DNA of 64,000 nt from Rachicladosporium sp. CCFEE 5018. Its lineage: Eukaryota > Ascomycota > Dothideomycetes > Cladosporiales > Cladosporiaceae. The translations under genes and the position numbers were made by a program. Location of the stretch: NCBI GenBank assembly GCA_002077045.2, contig KZ111154.1:555663-619662 (forward strand), in the 5' to 3' direction. Positions 43,351-56,269 of this stretch are shown one piece after another (position 1 is the stretch's first letter; every line of letters begins with the position of its first letter). Under the pieces are notes generated by a model, which worked only from the letters and a program-made list of their open reading frames with translations, ran no database searches and was not told where the DNA came from.

Positions 43351-45179
43351 TCAGAGCTTCGCCGATTTCGCAGCTTCCTGGTCATCCTCCTCGAGCACGC
43401 TCTCGAAGCGTTGCCTCCACTCCTCAACAAGCACTGGGTCAACCCTGGTCACGTCCACACTGACGTTAGCCCACAAGCCATCCTCTGACCCGCCAACACC
43501 CACCAAGAACTCCCCTTCTCTGGCTCTCACGCCTGCGTTCGAATGTCTGAAGTCTGCAGCGAAGTCCTTACCCTCCCTCTTCGCAGCCTCCAGGTCATAC
43601 ATCCCTCTCAACGTCTCCCGTTTTCCCACGCTACTAACGCCGCATGTCTGCACAGTTGTGTTTGGCCGCATCGGATACGCGCCTTGAGGTCCAGGACCTG
43701 GTCGTCGGTGTTCAGGTGGGAGGATCAGATTTATACGCTCGAGGCTCGAGAGGTACTGAATCGCCAGTACACGGCCGGGCCCGCGAGAAGACATATAGTG
43801 GAGGACTGAGGTTTGTGAGGGCAGCCGGGTGCGCTTCTGGTAGGACGAAAGCTGCGCATCGGCTCGGCGAGCCAAGAGACGGAGGCGCCCAGCTAGGGGA
43901 AGGTGGGAAGGGAGGAAAGGAAGTAGAATGCCGTCGGAGAAGGCGAGCATGAGGCTGTTGGGTTTGCCCGGGTGAGATAGGAAGCTGAGATGTGGGATGT
44001 CAGGCGATCTGTGGTGAGAAGTACGGAGAGGAGGAAGACAGAAAGCGTGACTTACGGACGAGGATTTAGAGGAAATCCGGTGATGAAAGGTTCACGGTCT
44101 TCGAGAGGGATGTCTGGCTCGAGACGCTCGTAAAATTCCATCATCAAGAGCGCTGCCAGCGCGAAGCACTCTGCACCCACACTCACAGCAGGAGCAATGC
44201 GGCATATGTCTTGCAGTCTCTCGGTGGCCATCTTGGACGTCTTCGCCACGCAAAGATAGGTGTTGAGTAAGGGTGGGCGACTGTACTCGAGCGCGGGACT
44301 ATAGACTGAGGACAAAGTGGTAGCACTAGTGGGCATGCTTCTACGAAGTAGCGGGTTCGGGAAGCCTGCAGGAAGTGGTGATCGCACATGTCGCAGGATC
44401 CGAGTCAACAGCCAGTACCATCTTTGCCGCGCTCGAGAGCCGGAGACCAGAGGGTAGAGGCTTTCTTGTGGCAACGGCAGGGATGCTTGCCACCGTATTG
44501 GGCGGATAGCATCCTCCAGCTGTGACGTTAGGTCCAAAGACGGTACATTGAGTAATTTGATGAACTCTTGCAACCAGACGTGGTTGCTCAGCCCGTCCTG
44601 GATCTGGTGGCTTCCGATCAGGGCGAACCGCAGCATCGTTTCACCAGTAGCTTGAATGTCGACAGGGAACACGAAGAGCTTCATCAGGCATCTCTCGGCA
44701 TCCACTACACGAGCACAGTTCTGTGCGTGCAAGTAGAAGTCGAAGGCATCGACATTAGTGAAGTGATCATCAAGCAAAATGACACTCACTCCAGTCTGAG
44801 CGATCGCGTCTTGTGCACTGCTCGGTAAGTCGACAGCGAAGTAGACGTCCTGATCAAGTCCGACAGCATAAGGCATCCATGTCGCTCTCTTGACAGCTCT
44901 CGAGCGGATCAATGGGTTCTGGCATCCCAATGTCGCCCATGCGAGCCGAATCCTGTCATGCAATGCGTCCTTCGAGAGCGTCGTATGTATCGAGAGGTCA
45001 AGGCGTATGTTCATGTCCGCTCGTCCTTCGTAGTATCGTCCATCGGTGTCGAAGGTAAGTTCGACAAGGCCCAACGGCCGGTGGTATGTCGTTCGACCAT
45101 CGTAAAGAGAGCTTTGCCACCTGTAATGCTCTTTGTTGCCATAAAGATCCAGCCAGTGGTTCTGCTTCACGGCGGTCAT
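43351..45179 (-). CDS. CAT-fold acyltransferase, copy 2
   Basis: Exons 44056-45179 and 43351-43984. Appears identical to the copy at 624-2452, including the intron and the HxxxxD-spaced motif, because it lies inside the ~3-kb identical tract. See that entry for the family and doubts. Confidence 0.6.
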
Positions 45180-45508
45180 CTGTATGAGCAGTGGAAACCT
45201 CTGATAGATTTTCTGTGGTACGCTGCTTTTGTCAGGACACGATCGAATACCGTTGGCGAGGCCCCCAAGAGCGCGTGCCGGCTGAATGTAAGCCGAGGTG
45301 TAGTCGCACGGACTTGGCGTCAGCTCCCTGCAATGAAAGAAACACTCCACTATGGAGCGGAGGACTTTATGAGATATAGTTTGCCTAGAAACACGCCAAA
45401 GGCCCATGTCACCGTCAGCTTATGTCAGATATCCGTACAGTCGAATATTCTCCAGCCGCGATATCCAACGCCCAACACCGTACAAACACCGCGCAACAGC
45501 ATCTGGCC

Positions 45509-47268
45509 CTATTCTGCTTGATCAATCAGATCCTTGACAGCTCTAGCCCTGCAAGCGAAAGTCAGCACCAGAAGCGCGTCAATCGACTGACAAGGCAGTC
45601 GCGACTTACGGATCCAACAGTCGGTCCTCATACTCTTGCATGAAGTCTCTCTGCTGTATCATTCTCCGATCTTGTAGTGTATTGAGACAAAACTCCACGA
45701 AGCTTGCGTACGTCTCTCCGGCAACGTCCTCGACCGCACCTGCAATATCGCCCGCATCTAAACGTTCGCCTGGCGCGTAGTCTCGCATCACAACACTGAC
45801 GCCTGGCGCGCGAGGATCGGAGCTGGCATCGGCGTAGGTCACAAGGGATCCCAACGCAAGCTCGGCAAGCACGATGCCAAGCCGATACAGCTGTGTGTGC
45901 TGCCCTAGGTCTCTCCTGCGATTGGAGGGTTGGCTAGAGAACTGTGCAAGTGCCTGCGTCACATTACGATTGCCAGGAGCCGCTGCGAGCATCACAGTCC
46001 ACGCCTTCGAGTCTGGGTCTTGCTCCCCTCGCACGTTGCTCGAATCCAGATGATTCAGCCAAGGGGTACCGAGGAAGCGGTGACAGCCTTCGACTAGAGA
46101 AACGGCAATGGCAAGCATTTGTCTAGCATTAAATCTTGGCTGACTAGCCAGTAGGATGCCGAGTGGTGAGATGCGATTCAGCGCTACTAAAGACGAGCGT
46201 TCAACGACACGAAGCTCGAAGCCCTCGCCTGGCTGTGCATGCGGCGGGATAAGATCAGTAGCTTTGTCGCGACGGGCAGCTGTTGTCGCTGTGTATGCTT
46301 CTGCCAGACTTTTGGAAGCGCGTCGAATGTCGCGTGCATTGAGAATGTCGACTGGCTTGAAATGTATCTCTGTCGTTCGCAGACTGTTCGCAAGGAGGAA
46401 GTAGAGTTGTGAGGTGGGCGCACTCAGTCGACGAGCAGCTGGGTCTACTCGTGCCAATGCGAGGTGGCAGTCCAAATTGTCACAAACTAAGAAGGCGTTG
46501 TGCAGGCTACCAGCGTCTTTGCGATTGCCTTTGATGATGTTGCGCTCCTCTTGGCGAATTCGGACTTCGACTCGACGCCGTGCTTGTATCGGCAAGGTGT
46601 GCACTGCCTCGCCTTCGAGAGTTGGATGAACCGTCAAGACGTGACCGATCGATAGTCTCTCCAGTGTTGTGATCTTCTTCTCAAACCGGGACAGCTGCTG
46701 GTCAAGTGCATCAGCCTTGAACATGACAGCACTGAGAAAGCGCTTCCGGCGAGACATGTGTCGATCGACCCGTTCCATGGCTTTTTTGAAACGAGCGGAG
46801 TTGTAGTTTCCATTGTAGCGTTCGCGATGAGCATGGCCTTGGTGCAAGAAGGCTGTCCCTATCATACCATTGACTTGGAGGTGCAGCAATTTGCTGATCT
46901 CATCGACGCCACCCAGACAGTGCTGGATCGCTTGCCAGCCACGTTGACTCCAGAGATACTCGTAGAATGCATCTGTATCTCAAGGTCAGCGGTGGCCGGG
47001 AAGTAAGCAGTCAGTCGAGCCTCACGAGAAGTCTCATCTCTTATGCACCATCGAGACTTCCACACTGAAAGCGTTACCTCACACGCCTCCAGGGCTTCTG
47101 CTATGTCAACCAGTCTGTAGCGGAGATCTCGGTATCTTCCCGTAAGTTCCCAAACCTTCCACCTGTCAAGCGTCAGTGTGTGCTATCGGTCGTGTTTAGG
47201 GGAGCGCCGTACACCACGTCGACCAGAGCCGAGACTGTCTTGATTGCGGTCACTACTTCCGCAGCCAT
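45509..47268 (-). CDS. DUF7580-like protein, copy 2
   Basis: Same exon layout as 2782-4541. The 3' part is identical to copy 1. From about 46160 upward scattered substitutions appear, several of them amino-acid changing (for example KADALDQ against KADGLDQ, and VCDNLD against GCDNLD). No stop or frameshift was seen, so both copies look functional. Confidence 0.5.
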
Positions 47269-48028
47269 TGCGACGCTGAGGAGACTGGGATTTAGCGCAA
47301 GTACCTGTGTATGCTAATATTTTCCGCGCGCTGGAATATGAGTGCGCGGTGCTACGGCAGTGGACTTCGGTGCAGTAAATGAGCGCGTTAAAGCGCAAGT
47401 TTCCTCAAGTTAGGCTTCCTGTTTAGTGATGTCGATGAGGTTTGAACGAGGGAGCGAAGCGAACAGAAGGGAGAGGACTATGGCGCAGAAGGAATCAATC
47501 ATCCAGACCTAGTCTTACAGAACGTGCCATGACGCCGGGCGACCGGTGAGGCCAACTCAGGCACAGCCCAGGCATGTGGACTCGGCATTGGAACTAGCCA
47601 CTGGGGCAGCTGTTCGTATACGTCAATCCCAATAATCTAAGCCACAAAAAACGAATAGTTCGTGGGTGGCATCCTGCGCGAAGAAAAGGGAAGGACGGGA
47701 GTTTGTAAGCTCTGCGATTTGAGGCCGCGGAGGCCCGTGCGGGCCGCAGTTGGACGAGTGTACAGCCCCAAACACCTGCACGTCAAGCTGCAGCATCTAC
47801 TGACTATCGCTCGAAAGCCAACGCTAATGGGACTAGGCTGCAGCCACTATGCTGGCTTGGTCAGAGGGTGTGGTGTTTCGTAGAGGCGCAGTATTATACC
47901 GACATGGCGTAGCAAAGGTGAGCGAGGTGTTCCTTTCTAATCTCTCTTATGCTCGCGTCGGCTGCTTCGCAGAAGCATCTCCAGTAACGTCAGCGACTCT
48001 TTGCATCTACAGCTTACACTTCGATACC
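47269..48028. other. Divergent intergenic region, copy 2
   Basis: Counterpart of 4542-5306, with small indels near 47400-47480 and 47650-47730. No gene seen. Confidence 0.45.
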
Positions 48029-49422
48029 ATGGCAGCCAGGACCGCCGTGTATGAGAAGACGCGACGCAGTGGACGGAGGCCTAAGTCGCCGATTGATCGC
48101 CATGGGTCTTCCTCGGCCCAGACCTTCTCGAGATCAGGAGGCTTCGACTACGACGAGATCGAAGCACAAGATGCACACTATAGAGAGCATTACCAAGTCG
48201 CCCAGCCGCGATATCATAACCCACGGCGGCGGTCTACTGAGGACGGACTGCGTTCTCCGAGGGAAAACAGTCAAACCACTTCGCGACAGATTGACCGTTC
48301 TGCCACCATATCTCGACCCGGTCTATCGTCTTCGCGAAGCCGAGATCGGACTCCGCAATTCACTAACCGAGTGGACCACTCACCAGAGCCGATGGCCACT
48401 TCCAGAGCGCCTCAGGCGCAGCAGGTCAGATTCGAGGAGCCTTATCGTAGACCTTCACCACCGACAGGAGAGGCGTGGACGATAGCCTCGGACCAGTCTG
48501 ACAGGACGACCCCTGGAATCTCCTCCGACAGAACGAGAGACGACTTCAGAGACTACTTCGCGCCGCCACCTGCAACTGTACGGCGCGCGCCCTCGTTCAC
48601 CTACGAGGAAGACCCGACATCGCCTTTCAGCGCACGTAGCGCGCGTCGCACGCCATCTCCAGCTGTTGATGGCCTCGAGAATCGACCCGCAAGTGATCAA
48701 ATTGAACATAGCGCCAGATGTGTGGCTCACAGCAGCTACTACCTTCGCTATGCTTCCAAGCACTTGCAAGGCAAGACTGGCATTTCCGCGAAGGCGCGTA
48801 AAGTGACTGAAGCAAGCGATCGCTTGCTGGATCAGGCGTTCCGACTCGACCTCTGGAAAACAGAGGTCGATCTAGACCACCTCCTCCCATTCGCAGAATC
48901 GGGCAGGCGACCCTTGGCCGTCATGGGCCGTACTTTGCGTCGACTCAAGGAGCTGACGAGAACACTCGAGCTTCAGTGCGAGCGATATGACACGACGATA
49001 CCACCACCAAGTGCGGCATATCGAGATAAGGATGCGTACGACTCTGGTACGGGCGAGTCTGACGGTGAGAGCGGGTCTACGGCCGGACTGCGGTAAGTCT
49101 CCGTGTACTAAGATCCTAATGATGCGCGTACTCATTCAGTCGCAGTGATCCCGATAATCCCGACCAAGTCTATTCACTTGAGCAGTCTTTACACTCGGTC
49201 GATTCCAAGCTTTCGACACTACGTCGATTGACCCGTAGCGTACGTAGCGCTGGCCCAGATCCTGGCGCGCAGGCTCTTGACATGCATATTCTCGAGATGT
49301 TCGATATGTTTGGTACTGCTGAAGCGATGGCTGAGTCTGGCGTGGAGCCAGGTACGCCTGGAGACGCGGCGTTGAAAGCTGCACGTCAAAGACATGGAGT
49401 TAGGGAGCGCATCAAGTACTAG
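48029..49422 (+). CDS. Arg/Ser-rich hypothetical protein, copy 2
   Basis: Exons 48029-49092 and 49140-49422 have the same lengths as in copy 1. About 20 amino-acid differences are scattered, mostly conservative, and the frame is intact. Immediately after its stop codon the two copies stop aligning. Confidence 0.7.
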
Positions 49423-51421
49423 GTCTTCACTCGATCCGGAGCGGCTTCTCTGTAGCCTCTGATCGAAGTAGTGCAGCATGTCATCTCTATTGAGGATGCT
49501 ATGATGGAAAATGGCTGATCACTGAGCGGAAAAGGATGTAACGAGTTACCTAGTGGACGCGTTTCTCAACAGAGAACGCGTCCTGAGCGCCTTCGGAGAT
49601 AGCGAACCTGTGGAGTCCAGCACCACTGGCACATATGAGACATCAGCTCAAGCCTGTCGCGAACAACATGACGTTCGTCAGACCAGAGCTTGACCCATGT
49701 CACTGTCCATGGATCTGTCGGGTGATGATCGGGATGGAGGTCGTCAATGGAAGGGGCCATGTCGTTGATACAAAGGCACATCGCCGGTGTTCATGGCATG
49801 CGCATGACCTATTAAGACAGCACGAAGTGCTTTGCATTAGCACGGTCGGTGAGAAGTCGACACCAGTGCGCTCTCGATATCCACTCCAGCATTCGTATAC
49901 AAGCTCAGGCTCGGGGGAGACCTCGACACTCTTCTATCTTGTTCGGTGCTTTCAGACCAGCGTCGACGAAGCATGCCGTGGAGAAGCTGACACGAAGCCG
50001 AAGCGTATCTTGAGGTCCTTGTCAATGTGGTCGTCTGTTTCTCGTGCGGATGCTAGGGCGCTGTGTAGAAATTGAGGTCTGCAGCGGCTCTAGCTTCTAC
50101 GCAATACAAGAAGCGGACGAATGCAGTGGCCTAGACGATAGTGCCTTTGTTATAACATAGCTTGACGTTAGCTACAACGTGCTTCAATCCAGCGGCAGTC
50201 CAAGAGCGTGCCTTCATGTGATATATGCAAGGCTCGGTTCGAGACATCTAGATGACCATGCATCGAGGAGAAGCACATGCATGCGTAAGGCGTCTCCACT
50301 TATCTGGTGCCGCATACCGATCTTCTGGACCTATCACAGCTACCCTACTACATCTCCCAAAGCATGAACGAATGGCTCTCATGGCTGCAATCGAGCGCAC
50401 TGGACATGAGCAGGCACAAACGATCAGATGTCTCCAAATGTGTACCTTTGCATCTTAAAACAGCCTGTTCACATGCCATCATCAAGATACGAGCGCAATA
50501 CCTACACCACACGTATCGAGTGTCATCCGACAGGGATCTGCCCATGCAGACTGCAGCCAACCATGGCGCGACACCAGTTCTACTGCTTAACTTCCGTGCG
50601 GCAACGCCAACTCCGACGAATAACATCATCGTACTGGGCACCGCGCAGCAGTTTCTGCGCCACTCATCCTCTATCCGAAATCGCTCGAATCAGGGCCCCA
50701 CGAACTCCCGGCGAAACTCGCCTTTGCTATCAGTGCGTAATTTCCTACAATATGCTCACGGCCCGCTTTCTCGGCAGTCCCTTCTTGGAACAAGAGGAAC
50801 ACACACGAGGCAAGCGTGGCAAGCTATTTCTCATGAGTATGTTCAGCCGAGTAATATTGATCGCAAGGTAGCTGATGAGGATGATACGTGCACGCACGGT
50901 CATGTTACAGCCAATCTGTCCCAATTTTCAACGCCTCCGCTCGCAGAACCTTGCTGCACATGCGTTGGCCCAATCTAGTCGTGCATAACCCTGTACTTCT
51001 ATACTTTTAGAGGCGGCTTGCCGCGCCCCTCTTCATGCGCTAAGACTCGTTATACCTAATCTTTTTCTCGTGCTTCGTAATGAGCCTTTGCATCCTGATA
51101 CCACTTCTTCCGCCGCCGGCCGCGTCGCTGGGTTCACTGTGATTTACTGCGGACGCCGACGGGTACGTATTCCTACATCTGCGACTGCGTCTGGCAAGCT
51201 TTTCGCTCGATCACCAGTGTGCACAGGTCTGCAGACGTGTTCGAGTCGGGCAGGTCTTACATGATGTGAAACGTTAAGCTGATGATCGCCCAGATTAACC
51301 TGCTGTTGCACACTTGCCAAAGTGAAACACCTCTGTCGAGACCACCGTCTGATTCATTGTCATTCACCTATCCTGCCATTGACGTGCTGGCGGTTTGTTG
51401 TCGCATGGTACTGCCAGCCCA
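49423..51421. other. Copy-2 specific intergenic DNA
   Basis: About 2.0 kb in place of 3.2 kb in copy 1. The first ~820 bp has no match in copy 1, and there is no recombinase remnant. From about 50240 short, strongly diverged patches match copy 1, and the last ~180 bp aligns well. ORFs up to 223 codons occur (50307-50978), but they look random. A 9-bp perfect inverted repeat lies at 49555-49583. Confidence 0.45.
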
Positions 51422-53870
51422 ATGGAGCCTGAGAGGGAGGTCGACGCCGCCGGCGGTCAGCCTGGGGCTGCGCCACCTCGAGATGCCGGCTTTCGAGAGT
51501 CGGTCCCACAAAGAACTCACGAAGACAGTCGCGTCTCCTCAATGAGTGGCCAAGAGCAACAACAGCTCAATGGCCACACTTACCGCCAGCCAACGGACAT
51601 GGAAATTTCTGTCCTCACGCGCCTCGAGCAGCAGGTTGCGTTCAATTACAATATGATCCAAGGCCATCACCTGGAACTGACCCGCATGAGTGAGGTCGTC
51701 ACACGACTCCAGCACGATATGGATGCTGTCATTCGACTGGCCGAGGAGATGCGCGCTGATGTGCAGAGAGGCCAGCTACGTCCGCCACCATCGGAGCCGA
51801 ACCGGTATGATCCTCGAGATGTCGAGGTGTTGGCCGCGCAAATAGCTACTGTCACCACCCGAGTCAGTCAAGTTGATAATCTCGCTGTGCAACTTGATCT
51901 CATGAAGCATCGAATGCATCGCATGGAGCACGCGGACCGTGATGCTGGTACTAGTACTCACCGCCCACCTACGGCACCTGGCCATGGCGACGCGACCCCA
52001 CATGAGGGACCGCACGGTCTACCTGGACAGCCTCAAGGCTTACCTTCTCTACGTGCGAGTGCAGTACTTGCGCCTGAACACACACGACATCCATCGTACA
52101 TGCAAGCGCCACCTCATCTCGACACGATGTCAGGAACGAGTCAGCAACCAAGTCGAGGGCCACCAGGTCAAGACCCACACGCGCAGCCGCCACAACACCA
52201 TGGCAACTTCAGGCCGGTCGAGGCTCCCGCTGCGCCATCTGGCTGGCGACCGGCAGAGTCCTTTGGTAACCTCGCCGTGCCACCTCCGCCTATGTCAGGC
52301 CAGCCTCTACGTCCAAGTGCTCTTGATCCCGAGACGGCCTCAAGTGGCTGGGCCTCGATCAACCATACCCAAAACATCAAGCGTGCTTACGAAGACCGGC
52401 GCTCGCCGCATGAAGGTTCTCACACCGATTCGCCCAAACGCCCCAAGCTCGCGCCGCTCAAGCCACGAAGCAGCTACGGCGACGAGACACCTCAGCATAG
52501 CTATCCTCACTCTGCCCAGCCAGGCGAATACACTTCCCAAGCTCGTCCTCGTCTCGGCTCTGGTGATGGACAGGCTCATCTCATGCCCACCCCAGCTTCA
52601 GCTAACAGCGCGATGCCATCTCATTCGTACCGCTTCATTACTTCCACCGGCCAGCCACCAGATCACCTGCAACAAGACCCATGGCGCCATCAAGAGATCA
52701 AACAGGAACCAGTACCTACGTCCTCAGCTCGCCTCGCAGCCGATCCACCCGCCCCGCCAGCTCGCGGTCGAGGTAGCAGAGGTGGCGGACGTGGCTCCCG
52801 AGGTGGCCGAGGCGGCAAAGGAAGCCGCGGTGGTACAGGTGCCAATAGCGCCTCTGCTACGCGTGCAGCACCAACGCCTGAGCAAGTCGAGCTAGCCGCC
52901 AACGTCCCACCAGAGTGGCGCGAGATGATACAATCCGGCACTCACACCTCGCCTACTAATGGTGGCAAGCTTATCGCGCGCCACCCGTTTTCACCTTCAG
53001 AAGCTGCACGCGGTGTGCCGCTTGAGCTCGTCTCGCAACCTCCAATGCCTGGTCTGCAATCGCAGCCCCTCTCAGCGATGGACATGGAGTCGCCAGCAAC
53101 TCCGCTTGGTGGCTCAGCCGATGGAGGTGAAGGTAGTATCCACAGCGCTAGCAAGAAGTCTCGCAGCAAACCCATCCGCAACTCCGAAGGCGTGCTCATT
53201 CGCAAAGACGGTCGTCCGGATATGCGCTCCGTGTCATCTGCCAATAACCTGCGGAAGGTCCACGCGAAGAAGGAGGCTGAGCGTATCAGCGGCGTTCGAG
53301 GCTCGTCCGAGGAAGGCGATGTGGAGGGAGATGGAGAAGAGGGGTACGAAAGTGGAGAGGAAGTTGCTGAAAGTGATAGGGAAAGACGCGTCGACGGCAG
53401 TGGTGTGGAGAAGAAGGCAGAAGAGGCCGAGAGCTATGATCCCGCCACGAGGGACAATCTGGAGAAGCACCGCGAGATGATGAGCATGATGTTCACGCAT
53501 CCGCAGAGGAGTGCTGAGGCGTGGTTCCCGAGGTGGCGAGGGGGCGGCGACTCTGGGCGCGGAGGCACACGATGCCGAAGCTGAAGCCGAAGCCGACGAC
53601 ACTACGGCTCAAGTCGAGGAGATGGAAGAAGAGGGCGCGAACATCTCAGATGGTAGTGGAGAGAAGGCTGATGTTAGTGCGAGTGCTGGGGCTAGCGAGC
53701 TTACGCCACTTGGGAGTGCAGAGGAGACTGCAGTGCCAACCGAGACTGGGAAGCATAACGTGCCCGACCACCCTCAGGAGGAGAAGCACGTGAGAGAAGA
53801 ACGTGAGACGCATGAGAGGCCAGCAGTGGAAGCTGAGAGGATCGAGGAGGCCGTCATGCAAGATGTCTAG
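51422..53870 (+). pseudogene. RGG-box coiled-coil protein, copy 2, frameshifted
   Basis: Matches the intact copy at 9917-12364 through the coiled coil, the RGG cluster and the basic patch. Near 53525-53560 this copy is net 2 nt shorter than copy 1, so the frame ends early at 53584 (720 residues) with an altered tail. The original frame resumes in the next stretch and runs to a matching end VMQDV at 53870. It may be a real mutation removing the acidic C-terminus or a base-calling error in a G-rich spot. Most of the protein would still be made. Confidence 0.65.
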
Positions 53871-54049
53871 GAATGATGGCAATCATCGCAGAACTAGTGC
53901 ATGCGAAGGCTTTGCCATTGCACTTGTCTGATGCTATGCGCACATTCTTGCCGCTGAGCTACGCCTTCCACATCACGTCACGCGCGTCTTTCTAGCGAGT
54001 TTCGTACATCATCTCCGTCCAAGCCTCGGGATCCGCCCTGAATCCGAGC

Positions 54050-56269
54050 TCATTTGACCACCAAAAAGCCCACTCCCCGCCTAGCCTCTGCAGCCGCCTC
54101 CCTTAACTTTTGCTCCTCCACATCAGTCCACCTGACACTCAACTCGTCCCATTTCTTGACCTTATACTCCTCCTTGAACTGCTTCTGCAACTCCTGCATC
54201 TCCCTTAGCTCCCTCGGATCGCCAGACCCAGAGAACACTATCAGAGCCGTGCAGGGTGGAAGGGAGTCGTAGAGCTGTTGGATTAGAGTTGTAGTCTGAG
54301 CGACGACTGCGGCAAGAAAGGTGTGCGGCGATGGTACCTCGGACGGAGACCAGCCACAGAAGTACTCAAGCTCGCCTAGGCGGCCGAAGACAAAGTCCAC
54401 GCCGTTGCGGATCGCCGTGTCAGGCGAGTTGGGATCGCCGGCTACTGCGCGCTGAATGCCAGCTATGACCTCTGCGTCGTTCGAGCAGGAGATCGCTAAT
54501 GCGGCGTGTTGGCCGAATCCGCGGGAGAGATCGCCATAATCTACGTATGCGCCAGAACGGAACTCATCCGGGCCCATTGGGTTGGCTTTGTCTCTTTTCG
54601 GTCGCAGAGCACGGCCGAGTCGCTTATAGAGGCTCTCGGCGGATGCTTCGGGTGTGCCCCAGAGCTTGCCCTTCTCGCATTTCTGTTTCACGAGATCGAG
54701 ACAAGCCTTGGCGTCTTCGATGCTGTCGTGTCCGGTCTTGCCGTGGCCAGCTTGGATCTCGCGCGAAAGGTACTTCTGTGACAGCCATTTCAGGGACGAC
54801 TTCAGTGGTGGGCCGCGTGGGTGAGGGTACAGGAGTGAAGTGTCGATTATGAAGGGGTGGGTAAGGCGGAGGGCGTTGAGATCGGCGTTCAGGCTGTGGC
54901 CTATGAGGATTGTGTATGGAGTGAGGATTTCAAGCAGCTTAGTCTGGATGTCTGATAGGGTGGTTGTGACGCCAGAGAGGAGCTCAGGAGTGATGCCGGA
55001 GTAGGGCGTGAGGTAGTTTGTTATCGGATCCGAGGGTTTGACAAGCTCGTCGAGGACCGCGGTACCGTCCCAATCTACTAAGGAGACGCGAGTGAGGCTG
55101 AAAACTTGTGGAGTAATGCCGACAGGAGACGTGATGCACATCTCGCAGTCCATAGCCAGGATGTGACGGCCGGCGGTCACTGCACCAGCTTCTATGAGGT
55201 GCTCTGGAGGATTGCCGTCTGCGAGGGTCGCTAAGTTGCGTGTGTCGACCCAGCCGTGATCTGTGGAGGTTTCGTGCTTCTCTCGTAGTGCACTGTGAGT
55301 GGCGGCAAGCTTCTCGTCATCTGCGAAGTGAGCGGGGTGCACCACGTACCTCTCGTCGAGCAGCTCGTCTGTAGTAGCAAGAAGTTCGGTCACGAGCGTG
55401 CGCTGGTTCTTCCAGGTCTTGCTTTCGGCGGGTGGCTTAGCACCCTTCCAGTCCTTCTCCTCCTTAGGCTTCGGTATTGGTGCAATCAGTAGCGAGTGCA
55501 TTGGTGAGTGCATCTTGGCGTACTTCTCATCACCTGGGGTCTTCACGGGCCAGATGTGCTCGAAGACATGACCAAGAGGCTGCAATGGCTGAGGTAAGCT
55601 GTCGGGCGCCAATTTCGTCGGGTAGTAGTCATCAGGCGAGTGATGCAGCTTGCGACGCTTCTGTGGTTGCTGGGACGATAGATCACCGTGCTTCACTGCA
55701 CCGCCATCCGCTGGTAGGTCTGGCACCACACCTGACATGTCCTTCTCGGGCTGATCGCCGTCGCCGCCACTGGCAGGGACGTGTAGGCCATTCGAGGAAG
55801 TTGAGTCCTCGCTGGCCATCGCGTCTGCCTCTGGCTGAAGCGCTATCGAGCCATCAAACATGCCAGCTTCAAGACCTGGCACCATGAGCGCCACCACTCG
55901 CCTCACATTTGCGTGGTGTCTAACAGAACACCATTGTGGTCCAGTGCCGTCGGCAAGCGTGTACAATATCAAGTTTTGCAGGTCGCTGATCTTGACCATA
56001 CTCTGCAGTCTAGCCTGCGACGAATGGGTGATGGAGGGATAGTTGCCCTTCTCCTTAGTCGGCTCTTTCTTCAGTCTCTTTTGTCGTTTGGAGCCAGCGA
56101 CCTCCCAGTCGCCGCCATCGTCTGCTTTGCTATTTTGTTCGACATCCTCGTCCATTGGGGACGACGACTCGGCTGGCGATTGCTGGGAGTCGCGGACTCG
56201 CGCAAGTGTCTGAGCCACGCCACCATTTTGCGTGCGCTCCTCCCTATGCTCTCTCTTGCGTTTCGCCAT
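54050..56269 (-). CDS. REX1: RNA exonuclease REX1, copy 2
   Basis: 739 residues with all three exonuclease motifs intact (AMDCEM, GHSLNADLNAL, HDSIEDAKA). It is one residue longer than copy 1 through an added Asn/Gly near the N-terminus (RTQNGGVAQ). Most differences lie in the disordered N-terminal half, and the catalytic half is nearly unchanged. Confidence 0.9.
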   Translation of the reverse strand: MAKRKREHREERTQNGGVAQTLARVRDSQQSPAESSSPMDEDVEQNSKADDGGDWEVAGSKRQKRLKKEPTKEKGNYPSITHSSQARLQSMVKISDLQNLILYTLADGTGPQWCSVRHHANVRRVVALMVPGLEAGMFDGSIALQPEADAMASEDSTSSNGLHVPASGGDGDQPEKDMSGVVPDLPADGGAVKHGDLSSQQPQKRRKLHHSPDDYYPTKLAPDSLPQPLQPLGHVFEHIWPVKTPGDEKYAKMHSPMHSLLIAPIPKPKEEKDWKGAKPPAESKTWKNQRTLVTELLATTDELLDERYVVHPAHFADDEKLAATHSALREKHETSTDHGWVDTRNLATLADGNPPEHLIEAGAVTAGRHILAMDCEMCITSPVGITPQVFSLTRVSLVDWDGTAVLDELVKPSDPITNYLTPYSGITPELLSGVTTTLSDIQTKLLEILTPYTILIGHSLNADLNALRLTHPFIIDTSLLYPHPRGPPLKSSLKWLSQKYLSREIQAGHGKTGHDSIEDAKACLDLVKQKCEKGKLWGTPEASAESLYKRLGRALRPKRDKANPMGPDEFRSGAYVDYGDLSRGFGQHAALAISCSNDAEVIAGIQRAVAGDPNSPDTAIRNGVDFVFGRLGELEYFCGWSPSEVPSPHTFLAAVVAQTTTLIQQLYDSLPPCTALIVFSGSGDPRELREMQELQKQFKEEYKVKKWDELSVRWTDVEEQKLREAAAEARRGVGFLVVK

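Noticed and set aside
50307..50978. 223-codon ORF in the copy-2 specific intergenic DNA
   Set aside because: Composition looks random and the frame is not kept in the partly matching copy-1 sequence near 8700-9300.
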